Assembly: GCA_017963875.1 (NCBI GenBank)
Contig: JAGCTA010000485.1
Coordinates: forward strand, 1-21,774
Reading direction: 5' to 3'
Source of the DNA: Victivallales bacterium
Lineage (GTDB): Bacteria > Verrucomicrobiota > Lentisphaeria > Oligosphaerales > Oligosphaeraceae
DNA: 21,774 bases
Shown here: piece after piece, positions 10,244 through 18,489 of the stretch
How the letters are laid out: each line of letters opens with the position of its first letter
How positions within the stretch are numbered: the stretch's first letter is position 1
The notes under the pieces: generated by a model
What the model saw: the letters and a program-made list of their open reading frames with translations, nothing else
The model's database searches: none
What the model was told of the DNA's origin: nothing
Position numbers and translations under genes: made by a program

Positions 10244-10759
10244 ATGTCATTCCTTGACTTGGCAAAAGCACGATATTCATGCAGAAAATACAGCACAAAG
10301 GCTGTTGAACCTGAAAAAGTGGAAGCGGTTCTTGCTGCCGCCACAGCCGCGCCGACTGGCTGCAACAACCAGCCACAGCGCATTCTGCTTGTCGATGACC
10401 CCGCAGTTCTCGCAAAAATCCGCGAATGCACCCCTTTTCAGTTTGGCGCACCACTCACATTTGTTCTCTGCTATGACAAGGACGCCTGCTGGCGCAATGA
10501 CAAAGGCGAAGGAATCGGACCAATCGATACGACAATCGTCATGACCCATATAATGCTTCAGGCAGCCGAACTTGGGCTTGGCACCTGCATCGTCGGATAC
10601 TATGACAAAGACGCACTCATCAAGGCGCTGAACATCCCCTCGAACCTGGAACCCGTCCTGTTGTTGCCAATGGGCTATCCAGCCGAAGGAACCCGCCCAT
10701 CGCAAATGCATGAAAAACGAAATCCCGCCTCCAAATTCGTTTTCAGGAATCACTTTTAA
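10244..10759 (+). CDS. Nitroreductase family protein (FMN-dependent)
   Basis: A flavin oxidoreductase that passes electrons from NAD(P)H to nitro, quinone or similar acceptors; cytoplasmic dimer. The 171-residue protein is a compact member. Visible family features are the N-terminal ARYSCRKYSTKAV (FMN phosphate-binding Arg-Ser/Cys-x-Arg), APTGCNNQPQR (ribityl/phosphate region, about 37-47), the central helix with THIMLQAAELGLGTC, and the C-terminal LLLPMGYPAEGTRPS. The Gly-Thr-Cys plus Gly-Tyr-Pro-Ala-Glu pattern resembles anaerobe nitroreductases of unknown physiological substrate. The start has a strong AGAGGAG (10228-10234) at 9 bases. The next gene follows after 18 bases with its own strong Shine-Dalgarno, so the pair is probably cotranscribed. 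The acceptor cannot be told from sequence. Confidence 0.9.
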   Translation: MSFLDLAKARYSCRKYSTKAVEPEKVEAVLAAATAAPTGCNNQPQRILLVDDPAVLAKIRECTPFQFGAPLTFVLCYDKDACWRNDKGEGIGPIDTTIVMTHIMLQAAELGLGTCIVGYYDKDALIKALNIPSNLEPVLLLPMGYPAEGTRPSQMHEKRNPASKFVFRNHF

Positions 10760-10777
10760 TACTTCAGGAGACAGCAG

Positions 10778-11800
10778 GTGAATATCCTGCTCATAGCCAA
10801 TTGCCGATTGGGGGATGCCCTTGTCATGATTCCTGCACTGAAACTGCTCAGACGGCAGTTTCCTGACTCGCACATCACCCTCACTAGCGAGACGACACCC
10901 GCAGGCATTGTCTCTGCGCAGGATATCCTTGGCGGACGCGGTCTCATCGATGAGTTTATTCCAATGGCAATGCCAGATAGTAAACTGGCACGACTTTGGG
11001 CACGCCTTAAATGGCTCATGCTTCTGCGAAAACTTGGTCCATGGAAAATCGGCATTGTCCTGATGCCGCCATATCCGCCGCTGACAATGGCACTCGTAAG
11101 CCGCTTCAAATTGTATTTGCGTATCAGCGGCGCTCAGCGAATCATCGCACCAGACACAATATGCCATGCGAGCCGTCTGGCAGACGGCTCGCTGGAACGC
11201 CTGCCGCATGTCAGCGACGCAATGGTCGGCCTGCTAGAGCCGCTGGGCATTTCTTCTCCAGCGCCAGGCAAAGCAGACGCTTCTCTACCGTCGTCATCCA
11301 CCCCTGCTCCCTGTCGCTCATTGCCATCTGGCCATCTCTGGGCCATTGCGCCTGGCACCAACATGCCGTCAAAATGCTGGGCGCATTACGGCGAACTGCT
11401 AGAAGCGCTCCAGAGACGTCTTGGAATTGTCCCTGTCTATATCGGCGGAGAAAATGACAAGCCACTGTGCGAAGAATTGAACCGCAAAGTGCCTGGCATC
11501 TGCATCATAGGGCGCACGATGCCTGAAGTCGAGGCGATCATAAGACAATGCGAGGTTTATTTGGGAAACGACACGGGCATCATGCACCTCGCCGCCGCCC
11601 TTGGCCTCCGCTGCATCGCCATTTTTTCCTGTCGGGACATTCCTGGAATCTGGGAACCATATACAAACGACAAGTTGATCTTCCGTGCAACCAACATGAA
11701 TTGCGAGGGGTGTCTTTTGACCATTTGCCCAAAACGCCATAACGCTTGTATGGAGGCTATTACAGTTTCGCACGTGATGGACCGAATTCTTTCAGAATAG
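10778..11800 (+). CDS. Glycosyltransferase family 9 (ADP-heptose:LPS heptosyltransferase-like)
   Basis: Transfers a heptose or related sugar to lipopolysaccharide core or another surface glycan at the inner membrane face. The 340-residue GT-B protein starts with MNILLIANCRLGDALVMIPALKLL, the standard GT9 N-terminal block. It has the second-domain signature GNDTGIMHLAAALG with Asp265 and His270, like the nucleotide-sugar site of RfaC/RfaF. A variable, Ser/Pro-rich loop (about 162-185) joins the domains. The tail CEGCLLTICPKRHNACMEAI carries several cysteines seen in many GT9 proteins. The start is GTG, chosen because CAGGAG (10765-10770) lies 7 bases upstream. Its 3' end abuts the A+T-rich nuclease block and overlaps a small opposite-strand frame. 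The exact donor and acceptor are unknown. Confidence 0.88.
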   Translation: MNILLIANCRLGDALVMIPALKLLRRQFPDSHITLTSETTPAGIVSAQDILGGRGLIDEFIPMAMPDSKLARLWARLKWLMLLRKLGPWKIGIVLMPPYPPLTMALVSRFKLYLRISGAQRIIAPDTICHASRLADGSLERLPHVSDAMVGLLEPLGISSPAPGKADASLPSSSTPAPCRSLPSGHLWAIAPGTNMPSKCWAHYGELLEALQRRLGIVPVYIGGENDKPLCEELNRKVPGICIIGRTMPEVEAIIRQCEVYLGNDTGIMHLAAALGLRCIAIFSCRDIPGIWEPYTNDKLIFRATNMNCEGCLLTICPKRHNACMEAITVSHVMDRILSE

Positions 11801-11855
11801 GATTCCAGCCTAAGTTTTTGCTAATTCCTTCGGCGGTATCTGCGTCACTTTTCAC
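11760..11855 (-). other. Possible small gene remnant, 31 codons, with Shine-Dalgarno
   Basis: On the - strand a GTG at 11855 is preceded by AAAGGAG and a 7-base spacer, and opens a 31-codon frame beginning VKSDADTAEGISKNLGWNP. The last third runs backwards through the 3' end of the GT9 gene, which suggests a gene whose 3' portion was lost at a junction near 11800. Immediately upstream, another short frame ends in TAA at 11868-11870 with QILMTVSAMEMES. I recognise neither peptide. They could be remnants of a small operon downstream of the nuclease, or chance. Confidence 0.25.
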
Positions 11856-11956
11856 ACTGACACTCCTTTATGATTCCATTTCCATAGCAGACACAGTCAT
11901 AAGAATTTGTTTTTGTTCCTCTTTGCATCTGGAGTCGAATTCATCTTCTCCAATGG

Positions 11957-12679
11957 CTAGACGCCTATTGTTGTATTATACTTTTCTATTTGCGCAGGAG
12001 TCAAACCAAGGTCTTCACAGATTTCCTCAGTTGTCTTACCTATCTTTATCATGCGACTTATAATTTGCTTATATGTAAGATTTCTTCCCTCCTTGCGTCC
12101 TAGATTCCTTCCCTCCTTGCGTCCTTCCTTGCGTCCATTTTCTTTTGCAAACTTAATCAAATCAAACATTTCCTGTTCCTCCTTGTCTATTACAATGTTA
12201 TAGTCCCTTCTAAGGATTTCATACCGTTTCTTTGAGGATAATGAGTCCGTCAATAATGTATGCAGCAGGGCAAAACCTGTTCCCTCGGGAGGCGGCTTTG
12301 TCTGGTTCATGTAGATTATCATCAATTCCAAAAGGTCAAATGCCTTTTTGTCTTTGGAAAGACACTCTGCGCTTCCTGAGCGGAGATGTTCACAGAGATC
12401 ATAACTGACCGATGAATTTGCATATTTCAAAGGGGCACAGGGACATAGCCATAAGGAGAATACTTTCTTCAGACGATTATAGTCACTGCCTTTGAATTGC
12501 TTTCCTTTCTCATCGGAAACTATTCGACATACATAATATATACCTCTTTTGATAATTTTATAGCCTAAATGTATTTTATTTTGGAATTCAAGATGGAAAA
12601 GCACAATATTTGATTTGCCATTCTCCGCTGGATGGAGAAACCGTTCCTTTCTACTTGAAATTTGGTTAAATAAAGGCAT
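11957..12679 (-). CDS. Rpn / PD-(D/E)XK nuclease family transposase-like protein, N-terminally truncated
   Basis: Related to the Rpn recombination-promoting nucleases (often labelled PD-(D/E)XK nuclease family transposase). From ATG 12679 the 240 residues contain the core LEFQNKIHLGYKIIKRGIYYVCRIVS with the catalytic Glu31-x-Gln33, then NRLKKVFSLWLC, a helical region with KAFDLLELMIIYM, and a C-terminal basic tail. Full-length relatives carry about 100 more residues before this point, including the catalytic Asp strand; that part is missing. An in-frame TAG occurs at about 12704 and the neighbouring GH39-like gene starts at 12720. The alternative TTG at 12694 adds only five residues. The tail holds GRKEG-type repeats (see 12084-12136) and a helix-turn-helix-like end, TTEEICEDLGLTPAQIEKY. 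It is A+T-richer than its neighbours. Probably an inactive remnant. Confidence 0.75.
   Translation of the reverse strand: MPLFNQISSRKERFLHPAENGKSNIVLFHLEFQNKIHLGYKIIKRGIYYVCRIVSDEKGKQFKGSDYNRLKKVFSLWLCPCAPLKYANSSVSYDLCEHLRSGSAECLSKDKKAFDLLELMIIYMNQTKPPPEGTGFALLHTLLTDSLSSKKRYEILRRDYNIVIDKEEQEMFDLIKFAKENGRKEGRKEGRNLGRKEGRNLTYKQIISRMIKIGKTTEEICEDLGLTPAQIEKYNTTIGV
12084..12136 (-). repeat. Short direct repeats coding GRKEG units in the nuclease gene
   Basis: The 17-base unit CTTCCCTCCTTGCGTCC (+ strand) occurs at 12084-12100 and again at 12108-12124, a 24-base period, and a shortened copy TTCCTTGCGTCC follows at 12125-12136. On the coding strand these specify repeated Gly-Arg-Lys-Glu-Gly units, with Arg-Asn-Leu in the longer ones. 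Such Lys/Glu/Gly repeats near the C-terminus are common in this nuclease family and vary in copy number, probably by slippage. Confidence 0.85.
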
Positions 12680-12719
12680 TTTAACAAAAAACAAGGTTCT
12701 CTATATCCAAGGATAAAAT

Positions 12720-14882
12720 ATGACCAGAATATATCTCGCCCCTGAATTCCCCTTTGAAGTCACGTCGCTCAACACACTTCTGGACGAAAGTCGCTGGCAG
12801 AACGTCCCTCTCATTGACGGCTACAAGGTCAAGCGGTCCGACACCTATTTCATCCATGGCTACGCCCGCTCAAAAGTCGCCCACAAGGACGGTGCCATCT
12901 ATATGCGCGCAGATTTCGACCATTTTGACAAGGCTGAATTCAGTTTTCGCGACCATTACGACGAATGGACCAGTGACAACGGCGCGGAATTCTTCATCAG
13001 TGCCGATGGTAATCTCCACCAATTCGAGACAAATCCCAATGGTGCAAAATGCTACTACCTTAACAGTAAACTCCTTGCGACCGACGATTCGCCCCTCGAA
13101 CTAGCCGCCATCTCCGAACCAGGCAGGTGGACAATCGTTGTAAAAGTCGCTCTAGACCTTCTAGGCAAGTTCACTGAACTCAAGTTCAACATCCGCATCA
13201 ATCTTGAGCACGTCATCAAGGACAACTTTGAGCCATCGACTATTGAGGCGAACATCCCTATTGACGGTCTGAAACTCGTCGGCACCATGGATGCCGCCCA
13301 ATGCGCCGTCGCAACCACCGATTTCAACTCAGAATTCCACCAACAACTCCTTGCGACGAACACATTCACTGAATGCGAACTCTACCGCCTCGCCGCACCG
13401 AAAACCACCTGCGACTTTGCTCCCATCCTTTCCTTGTATGATGCATACCAAACCTCAAAGACTGCTGAAGACCGTGCTGTCGCCTTTCTCAACCTGCGCC
13501 GCGCCATGACGCTCTTCGAGTCTCCTCTCATTGATGAGAATCCCGAGACCGACCGCACCTTCACACTCGCCGACGGTCCGCTTTCCGCCGATTTCACTTC
13601 GCCTCACGGGACCTTGAAACTCGGTCTCTATGGCGTCAACGGCGGTCCAAAACTCAACATCCAGACCATCGATAATTTTAATGACAATTTCAAAAAACTA
13701 AGGCTGACCTATTCGCGCCTCCATGACATCCCCTTGACCAACAATGGCTTGCGCCTTGTCGATACACATCTTATCTTTGGGAACTGGAATGACGACCCGT
13801 CCAATCCAGACAACTACTTTTTCGATGCGACCGACGACTATCTGATGAACCTAAAATCGCTCGGCACGGACATCGTCTATCGCCTCGGCCCAAGCATCGA
13901 TCACAGCCTCCACACATATTTCAGAAGACCGAAGGACTTTGAAAAATTCGCTGAAATCTGCGCTGGAATTGTCCGCCATGTCAACTGTGGCTGGGGCAAC
14001 GGCCACCATCTGGACATCCGCTACTGGGAAATCTGGAACGAGCCCAACATCGGCATCCGCATGTGGGATGGTACCATGGAAGACTACTACCGTCTCTATG
14101 TCACCGTCGCCAAGCGCCTCAAGTCAGAGTTTCCCGACATCAAGGTCGGCGGTGGCTCGTTCGGCGCACTGCGTCCTGTCTGGACAATGCCATTCATGTA
14201 TCACTGCCTCAAGGAAAAGGCACCGATGGATTTCTTCTCCTGGCATCGCTATGGCCGCACACCCGACATGTTCGTTTCCGAACCTTTCGCAGCGCGCCGA
14301 ATTCTTGACGCATATGGCTTCAAGCATACTGAACTACACCTCAATGAATGGCATTACGCCCCGGGCGACTGGAACGCCAGAGACCCGAATTTCCGCCGCT
14401 GGCTTGACGAATCCCCCGAGGGCATGATGGGGCGCGACTCCGCCGCGTTCAACCTATGCACGCTCATCCGCTGGCAGGATTCGCCGCTGGACATGTCGAA
14501 CTACTACATGGCATGCAGCAGTTCGTTCGGATTCAGGCATGTATACGGCAATCTCAACAAGAACTACTTCGGTTATCTCGCGTTCGCGAAGATGCAGGAC
14601 TGCCCGAACCTCGTCGCCACGACCACAACGGACAAGGACATCTGCGTCATGGCAGGCCACGACGGCAACGGCAACGCCGCCGTCATCGTCTCCGCCTTCA
14701 AGCACGATGAAATCGAACTGACCATTCGCCTCGACGGCGTCGCCGCCCCGAAAAACCTCAATGCCAAACTCATCGACACGGACAATGACTTGGAGGACGT
14801 CGCCGTGAAGGCCAACGGCAATGCCATCACCCTGAAAAAACAGCCAGGTTCCGCCGTGTTCCTGCTGACATTCGCTTTCTGA
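12720..14882 (+). CDS. GH39-like glycoside hydrolase with N-terminal CBM9-like domain
   Basis: A retaining clan GH-A hydrolase, possibly a beta-xylosidase or related exo-enzyme. The 720-residue protein begins with a beta-sandwich (about 1-215) resembling CBM9/DOMON domains (DESRWQNVPLIDGYK, EFFISADGN, then GRWTIVVKV). The TIM barrel (about 290-640) has RLTYSRLHDIP, the acid/base Glu441 in WEIWNEPN and the nucleophile Glu543 in LNEWHY, a spacing and context typical of GH39. A small C-terminal beta-sandwich follows (about 640-720). No signal peptide is present, so it is probably cytoplasmic. AAGGA (12709-12713) lies 6 bases before the ATG. It precedes a secreted protein gene by 44 bases, likely one operon. 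A GH39 label is the best fit; a neighbouring GH-A family cannot be excluded, and the substrate is unknown. Confidence 0.8.
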   Translation: MTRIYLAPEFPFEVTSLNTLLDESRWQNVPLIDGYKVKRSDTYFIHGYARSKVAHKDGAIYMRADFDHFDKAEFSFRDHYDEWTSDNGAEFFISADGNLHQFETNPNGAKCYYLNSKLLATDDSPLELAAISEPGRWTIVVKVALDLLGKFTELKFNIRINLEHVIKDNFEPSTIEANIPIDGLKLVGTMDAAQCAVATTDFNSEFHQQLLATNTFTECELYRLAAPKTTCDFAPILSLYDAYQTSKTAEDRAVAFLNLRRAMTLFESPLIDENPETDRTFTLADGPLSADFTSPHGTLKLGLYGVNGGPKLNIQTIDNFNDNFKKLRLTYSRLHDIPLTNNGLRLVDTHLIFGNWNDDPSNPDNYFFDATDDYLMNLKSLGTDIVYRLGPSIDHSLHTYFRRPKDFEKFAEICAGIVRHVNCGWGNGHHLDIRYWEIWNEPNIGIRMWDGTMEDYYRLYVTVAKRLKSEFPDIKVGGGSFGALRPVWTMPFMYHCLKEKAPMDFFSWHRYGRTPDMFVSEPFAARRILDAYGFKHTELHLNEWHYAPGDWNARDPNFRRWLDESPEGMMGRDSAAFNLCTLIRWQDSPLDMSNYYMACSSSFGFRHVYGNLNKNYFGYLAFAKMQDCPNLVATTTTDKDICVMAGHDGNGNAAVIVSAFKHDEIELTIRLDGVAAPKNLNAKLIDTDNDLEDVAVKANGNAITLKKQPGSAVFLLTFAF

Positions 14883-14926
14883 CTTTCATCTCAAAGGATA
14901 TCCCCAACCCCAAAGGAGAAAAAGAC

Positions 14927-17800
14927 ATGTCATCGATTCTCAAGACCTTTGCATCGCGATTATCGCTCTGCACAGCCGCCGCCTGCGCTCTCGCCCTTTC
15001 CGCGGACAGTGTGTTCCTGCAGGCGGAGCATGTCACCACACGGAGCGGCGAGGCACAGTTGTCGCGGCGCGTCAACCTGATTTTCGCAGATGATTTCGCC
15101 GAGAAAAACGACAAATGGCAGCCGTGGAAGAACTACGAGGACGTCCTGGACATCAAACTTGGCGAAATCCAGGGAACGCGCGGCCTCGTCATCACACATG
15201 GACCGCAAAAGAAGAACGACACGGCGTTCGAGATTGCCACAAAGCCGTTCAACGTCGCTGAAGGCAGCGAATTCGTGATGAAGATCAGCGCCCGAGGCAC
15301 GGTGGACATGTCCGCCGCCACCCCTTGTGGCACCGACTACCGCACGGAAATCAAGTGGATGGACAAGGACGGCAACGCGCTTCCGCCAAAGCCGTTCAAG
15401 TACAAAGTCATTTCAAGGGAAATCCGTGAGACGACCATCATCGGGCAAGTGCCTCCACGCGCCGCGAAGGCCGTCGTCTCCTTCGGCGCCGACAATCCAA
15501 ATGTCAACCCAGGCAATTACATTGTCTACACGGGTCTGTCGTTCGAGTCGGAGGAAAAAGACACCGCGCTCTGGCAGTCTGGCCACTTCGTCTCCAGGTC
15601 TTTCCAGATGCCCGCCGCAGGCAGTGCCTTTGAATGGGATGCGGACTGCCCCAAAGGCACATCCATCGAGTTCCAGGTCTCGACTGCTCCCGACGACAAG
15701 GGCGTGCCAGGCGAATGGTCGCCATTCGTCGGTCCTGTCGGCGGCAAGTCCTTCACAATCAGCGGGACAAAGCTGCCCGCCTTTGCCCAGAGCCAGCGAT
15801 GGTTTCGCTACCGCGCCATTCTCAAAGGCACGAAAGGCAAAACGCCCAGCCTGAAACGTGTCGCCATCGGCGACATTGAAGACAGCAGCTGGAGCGGTCT
15901 CGACCGCAATGCGCCCTTCATCACAAGAGTCACGCCAGCCGTCTGCGCAGACGCATCCGCGCCGATTCAATTCAAAATCAGCGATGAAACGCTAGTCGAC
16001 TGGTCGAAGGTCCAGCTGATATTTGATGGAGAGGATGTGTCACAACAGCTGTCTCGCATGAATAATATCATCACATTGACTCCTGCGAAGCCGCTTGCGC
16101 CGCCAATTCAGCGCTTTGAAATCGTGTCTAACTGGAAAATCAGCAACAATTTCAGAAACGCCCTGAACATCTCCGTTCTCAAGGATGACCCAGGCGTCTT
16201 GCGGATTTTCTCCGATAGGCCCAGATGCGATACGTCCTTCCAGATTCTGTCCCCCGAATACTGCGTCAAGGAAGGGATGGAAGTGACCGTTAAAATGGAC
16301 ATCCGCCACGATCTTAACCTCTCGTACGTGAGCAAGGGGCCTGCATTCGGCATTCAATGGCTAAATAAGCTGCAAGCCACCATCGGTGCCCCCGTCCCGA
16401 TTCCAGTCAAGAACAACAAGGACTGGCAGACCTACACCGCCACGGCGACTGCTCCCGAAGGCGCGAAATTTGTCCGTGTTGCCTACGGCTTTGATTTCCC
16501 TGACATCTATGACGACCACTATCTCGACATCCGCAATCCATCCATCAAGGGCAATGGCATCATCCCCGCCGATGCGCTCAAGCCGAACTTCCACAAGATG
16601 TCGCTCAAGGTCTCCGACGCCAACGGCAATGCCTGCTGGCAGGACTATTTCCTTCTGATCGACAAGCCGATTGAAAAGAACATCGTCACCATCCGCAAGG
16701 ACGGCGCGATCCTCATCGACGGCAAGCCGTTCTTCCCCATCGGCCTCTACGCCGTCTGGAAACGCCCCTTCAACCACAACAGCTTCGACGAGGCGTTCGA
16801 GGGTCTGCGCAAGGGCGGATTCAATCTTGCGCATACATATTCGTCGGCACGCGGACCCGAGTTCTCCAACTTCATGGACTCCGCCGCACGCCACGGCGTC
16901 AAGCTGTACATCGCCTCTCGCAAAGGAGCGAACTGCATGGACATCGAGTCCTACCTGATGGACGTCGTCAACGAGCGGAACCATCCCGCCATGCTCTCCT
17001 GGTATCTCGCCGATGACACAGCCTCACACGTCGGCCATGAGGACCTGAAGCTGCTCCATGAGGCCGTCCGCTCCATCGACAACGCGCACATCACCGTCCA
17101 GGCGGACCCCGTCGGCTTTCCCAACAATTCGCGCTACCGCGACTATGTCCACTCCACGGACGGTTTCTTGCCAGAAATCTACCCTGTCCGCAAAACTGCG
17201 GCAGATGACGAGACTGTTCCGAAAGTTATCCAGGACATGAAGACCATCCAGGCGGACCTCGCAGCAAACGGTTTCCCCGCAAAGACCATCTGGCCTATCA
17301 TCCAATATTTCCAAGGCTGGACCTCCTGGACGCGCTTCCCTACCTACGACGAATTGCGTGCCATGAGTTTCGAGTCCATCATCCACGGCGGCAACGGAAT
17401 TACATGGTACACATACGGGGGTTGGGGTAACAACCACGGTTGCTGCGACAACGAGGAGGTTTGGGGCAACATCTGCAAGGTCGCCACCCAACTCCGTGAC
17501 CTGGAGGATGTCTTCCTGACTGAATGCTATGAAAAAGCAGAGGCCCCAGTCATCGTGAATGGCCCAGAAAAGGACAAGATGGGCTTCGACTCCATCAGCG
17601 TGCTTTTCAAGCGTGTCGGCGACCGCCAGTTCCTCATCTGCGCCAACTCAGCCTTCCACGAAGTCACAGCCACGCTCAAGGCAAAAGGCGTTTCAAAAGG
17701 GAAAGTCTGGTTTGAAGACCGTAATGTCACACTTCAGGACGGCCAGTTCACTGATACATTCAAGCCGTATGACGTCCACGTCTATGAACTGACGAAATAG
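14927..17800 (+). CDS. Large secreted multidomain protein with glycosidase-like TIM-barrel domain
   Basis: 957 residues, not assigned to a named family. A signal peptide is visible: basic start, hydrophobic LCTAAACALALSA, likely cut near residue 25-30. Residues about 45-215 and 400-560 look like two jelly-roll, carbohydrate-binding modules (both end in exposed-strand patterns such as GNYIVYTGLSFE and DHYLDIRNPSIK). Between them are Ig/fibronectin-like stretches. From about 585, VTIRKDGAILIDGKPFFPIGLYAVW opens a TIM-barrel-like domain of the type seen in GH-A hydrolases, continuing through RNHPAMLSWYLADDT (to 698) and GFLPEIYPV (Glu750). A beta-sandwich closes the chain. Where relatives usually have Asp-Glu-Pro after WYLA, this protein has Asp696-Asp697-Thr, so the acid/base is uncertain. 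AAAGGAG (14912-14918) is ideally placed. It is probably an extracellular or periplasmic polysaccharide-acting protein. Confidence 0.8.
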   Translation: MSSILKTFASRLSLCTAAACALALSADSVFLQAEHVTTRSGEAQLSRRVNLIFADDFAEKNDKWQPWKNYEDVLDIKLGEIQGTRGLVITHGPQKKNDTAFEIATKPFNVAEGSEFVMKISARGTVDMSAATPCGTDYRTEIKWMDKDGNALPPKPFKYKVISREIRETTIIGQVPPRAAKAVVSFGADNPNVNPGNYIVYTGLSFESEEKDTALWQSGHFVSRSFQMPAAGSAFEWDADCPKGTSIEFQVSTAPDDKGVPGEWSPFVGPVGGKSFTISGTKLPAFAQSQRWFRYRAILKGTKGKTPSLKRVAIGDIEDSSWSGLDRNAPFITRVTPAVCADASAPIQFKISDETLVDWSKVQLIFDGEDVSQQLSRMNNIITLTPAKPLAPPIQRFEIVSNWKISNNFRNALNISVLKDDPGVLRIFSDRPRCDTSFQILSPEYCVKEGMEVTVKMDIRHDLNLSYVSKGPAFGIQWLNKLQATIGAPVPIPVKNNKDWQTYTATATAPEGAKFVRVAYGFDFPDIYDDHYLDIRNPSIKGNGIIPADALKPNFHKMSLKVSDANGNACWQDYFLLIDKPIEKNIVTIRKDGAILIDGKPFFPIGLYAVWKRPFNHNSFDEAFEGLRKGGFNLAHTYSSARGPEFSNFMDSAARHGVKLYIASRKGANCMDIESYLMDVVNERNHPAMLSWYLADDTASHVGHEDLKLLHEAVRSIDNAHITVQADPVGFPNNSRYRDYVHSTDGFLPEIYPVRKTAADDETVPKVIQDMKTIQADLAANGFPAKTIWPIIQYFQGWTSWTRFPTYDELRAMSFESIIHGGNGITWYTYGGWGNNHGCCDNEEVWGNICKVATQLRDLEDVFLTECYEKAEAPVIVNGPEKDKMGFDSISVLFKRVGDRQFLICANSAFHEVTATLKAKGVSKGKVWFEDRNVTLQDGQFTDTFKPYDVHVYELTK

Positions 17801-17868
17801 ACAAAGTAACGACGGCCTCCCTGTCATCTCAGGAATTCCACACAAAAACAGAAAAGGATATATCAGAA

Positions 17869-18486
17869 ATGGACCTGAAGTCGCAATTCGATCTTCATCT
17901 GCAGAAATGCCCGATTCTCGCCATCCTTCGCGGCATCGGCATCGACGAGGTGCGCCCCGTCTGCGACGTGCTCTACGACAACGGCATCATGCTTCTTGAA
18001 ATTCCGATGAATACGCCGAATGTCCTTGAGTGCATACGTATCGCGGCGGAACACTGCAAAGGCCGACAACTGGTCGGCGCGGGTACCGTGCTTGAACCTT
18101 CCCAGGTCACGGCGGTGAAACAGGCTGGCGGACAGTTCATCGTCTCGCCTAACACTGACGAAAGCGTCATCCGCCACACGAAAGCCGAAGGCATGCTGTC
18201 CATACCTGGCTTCTTCACTGCGACAGAAGGCTTCCAGGCTCTCCGATATGGTGCAGATTATTTAAAACTCTTCCCCGCGATTCTCGGACCAGCGTATGTC
18301 AAGGACCTCAAGGCCGTTATCAAGGCACCAATCATGGCTGTCGGAGGTGTCAATTCAGACAATCTTTCTGAACTACTCAAGGTCTGTTGCGGCGCGGGCA
18401 TCGGAAGCGCACTCTATAAACAAGGAAAAACAATCGAAGAAATCGACACCGCAGCCAAAGCATTGCTGAAAGCAATTGGAAAATAA
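17869..18486 (+). CDS. dgoA: 2-dehydro-3-deoxy-6-phosphogalactonate aldolase (KDPGal aldolase)
   Basis: Class I aldolase that splits 2-keto-3-deoxy-6-phosphogalactonate into pyruvate and D-glyceraldehyde-3-phosphate; cytoplasmic trimer. The 205 residues carry Glu44 in LEIPMNTP and the Schiff-base Lys133 in YLKLFPA; their spacing of 89 equals that of Glu37 and Lys126 in E. coli DgoA. Other blocks are CPILAILRGI, LVGAGTVL, FIVSPNTDESVI, MAVGGVNSDN and GAGIGSALYKQGKTIEEI. The last two, and the ILRGI start, resemble DgoA more than the phosphogluconate aldolase Eda. The dgoD gene follows after only 3 bases, which supports the galactonate assignment. AAGGA (17854-17858) precedes the ATG by 10. It may also accept the gluconate epimer. 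Confidence 0.88.
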   Translation: MDLKSQFDLHLQKCPILAILRGIGIDEVRPVCDVLYDNGIMLLEIPMNTPNVLECIRIAAEHCKGRQLVGAGTVLEPSQVTAVKQAGGQFIVSPNTDESVIRHTKAEGMLSIPGFFTATEGFQALRYGADYLKLFPAILGPAYVKDLKAVIKAPIMAVGGVNSDNLSELLKVCCGAGIGSALYKQGKTIEEIDTAAKALLKAIGK

Positions 18487-18489
18487 AAC

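Noticed and set aside
10277..11209. 310-codon open frame on the - strand
   Set aside because: It lies opposite both the nitroreductase and GT9 genes, which have clear family motifs and ribosome sites; its product is rich in Cys, His and Trp with no recognisable domain. It is an antisense shadow.
11746..12063. 105-codon + strand frame across the GT9 end and nuclease gene
   Set aside because: It is antisense to the nuclease C-terminus and shows low-complexity Leu/Ser/Phe content without any known pattern.
12681..12707. TTAACA and TATATC as a promoter for the GH39-like gene
   Set aside because: The 15-base spacing is short and both boxes are imperfect, within an A+T-rich stretch where such matches arise easily.
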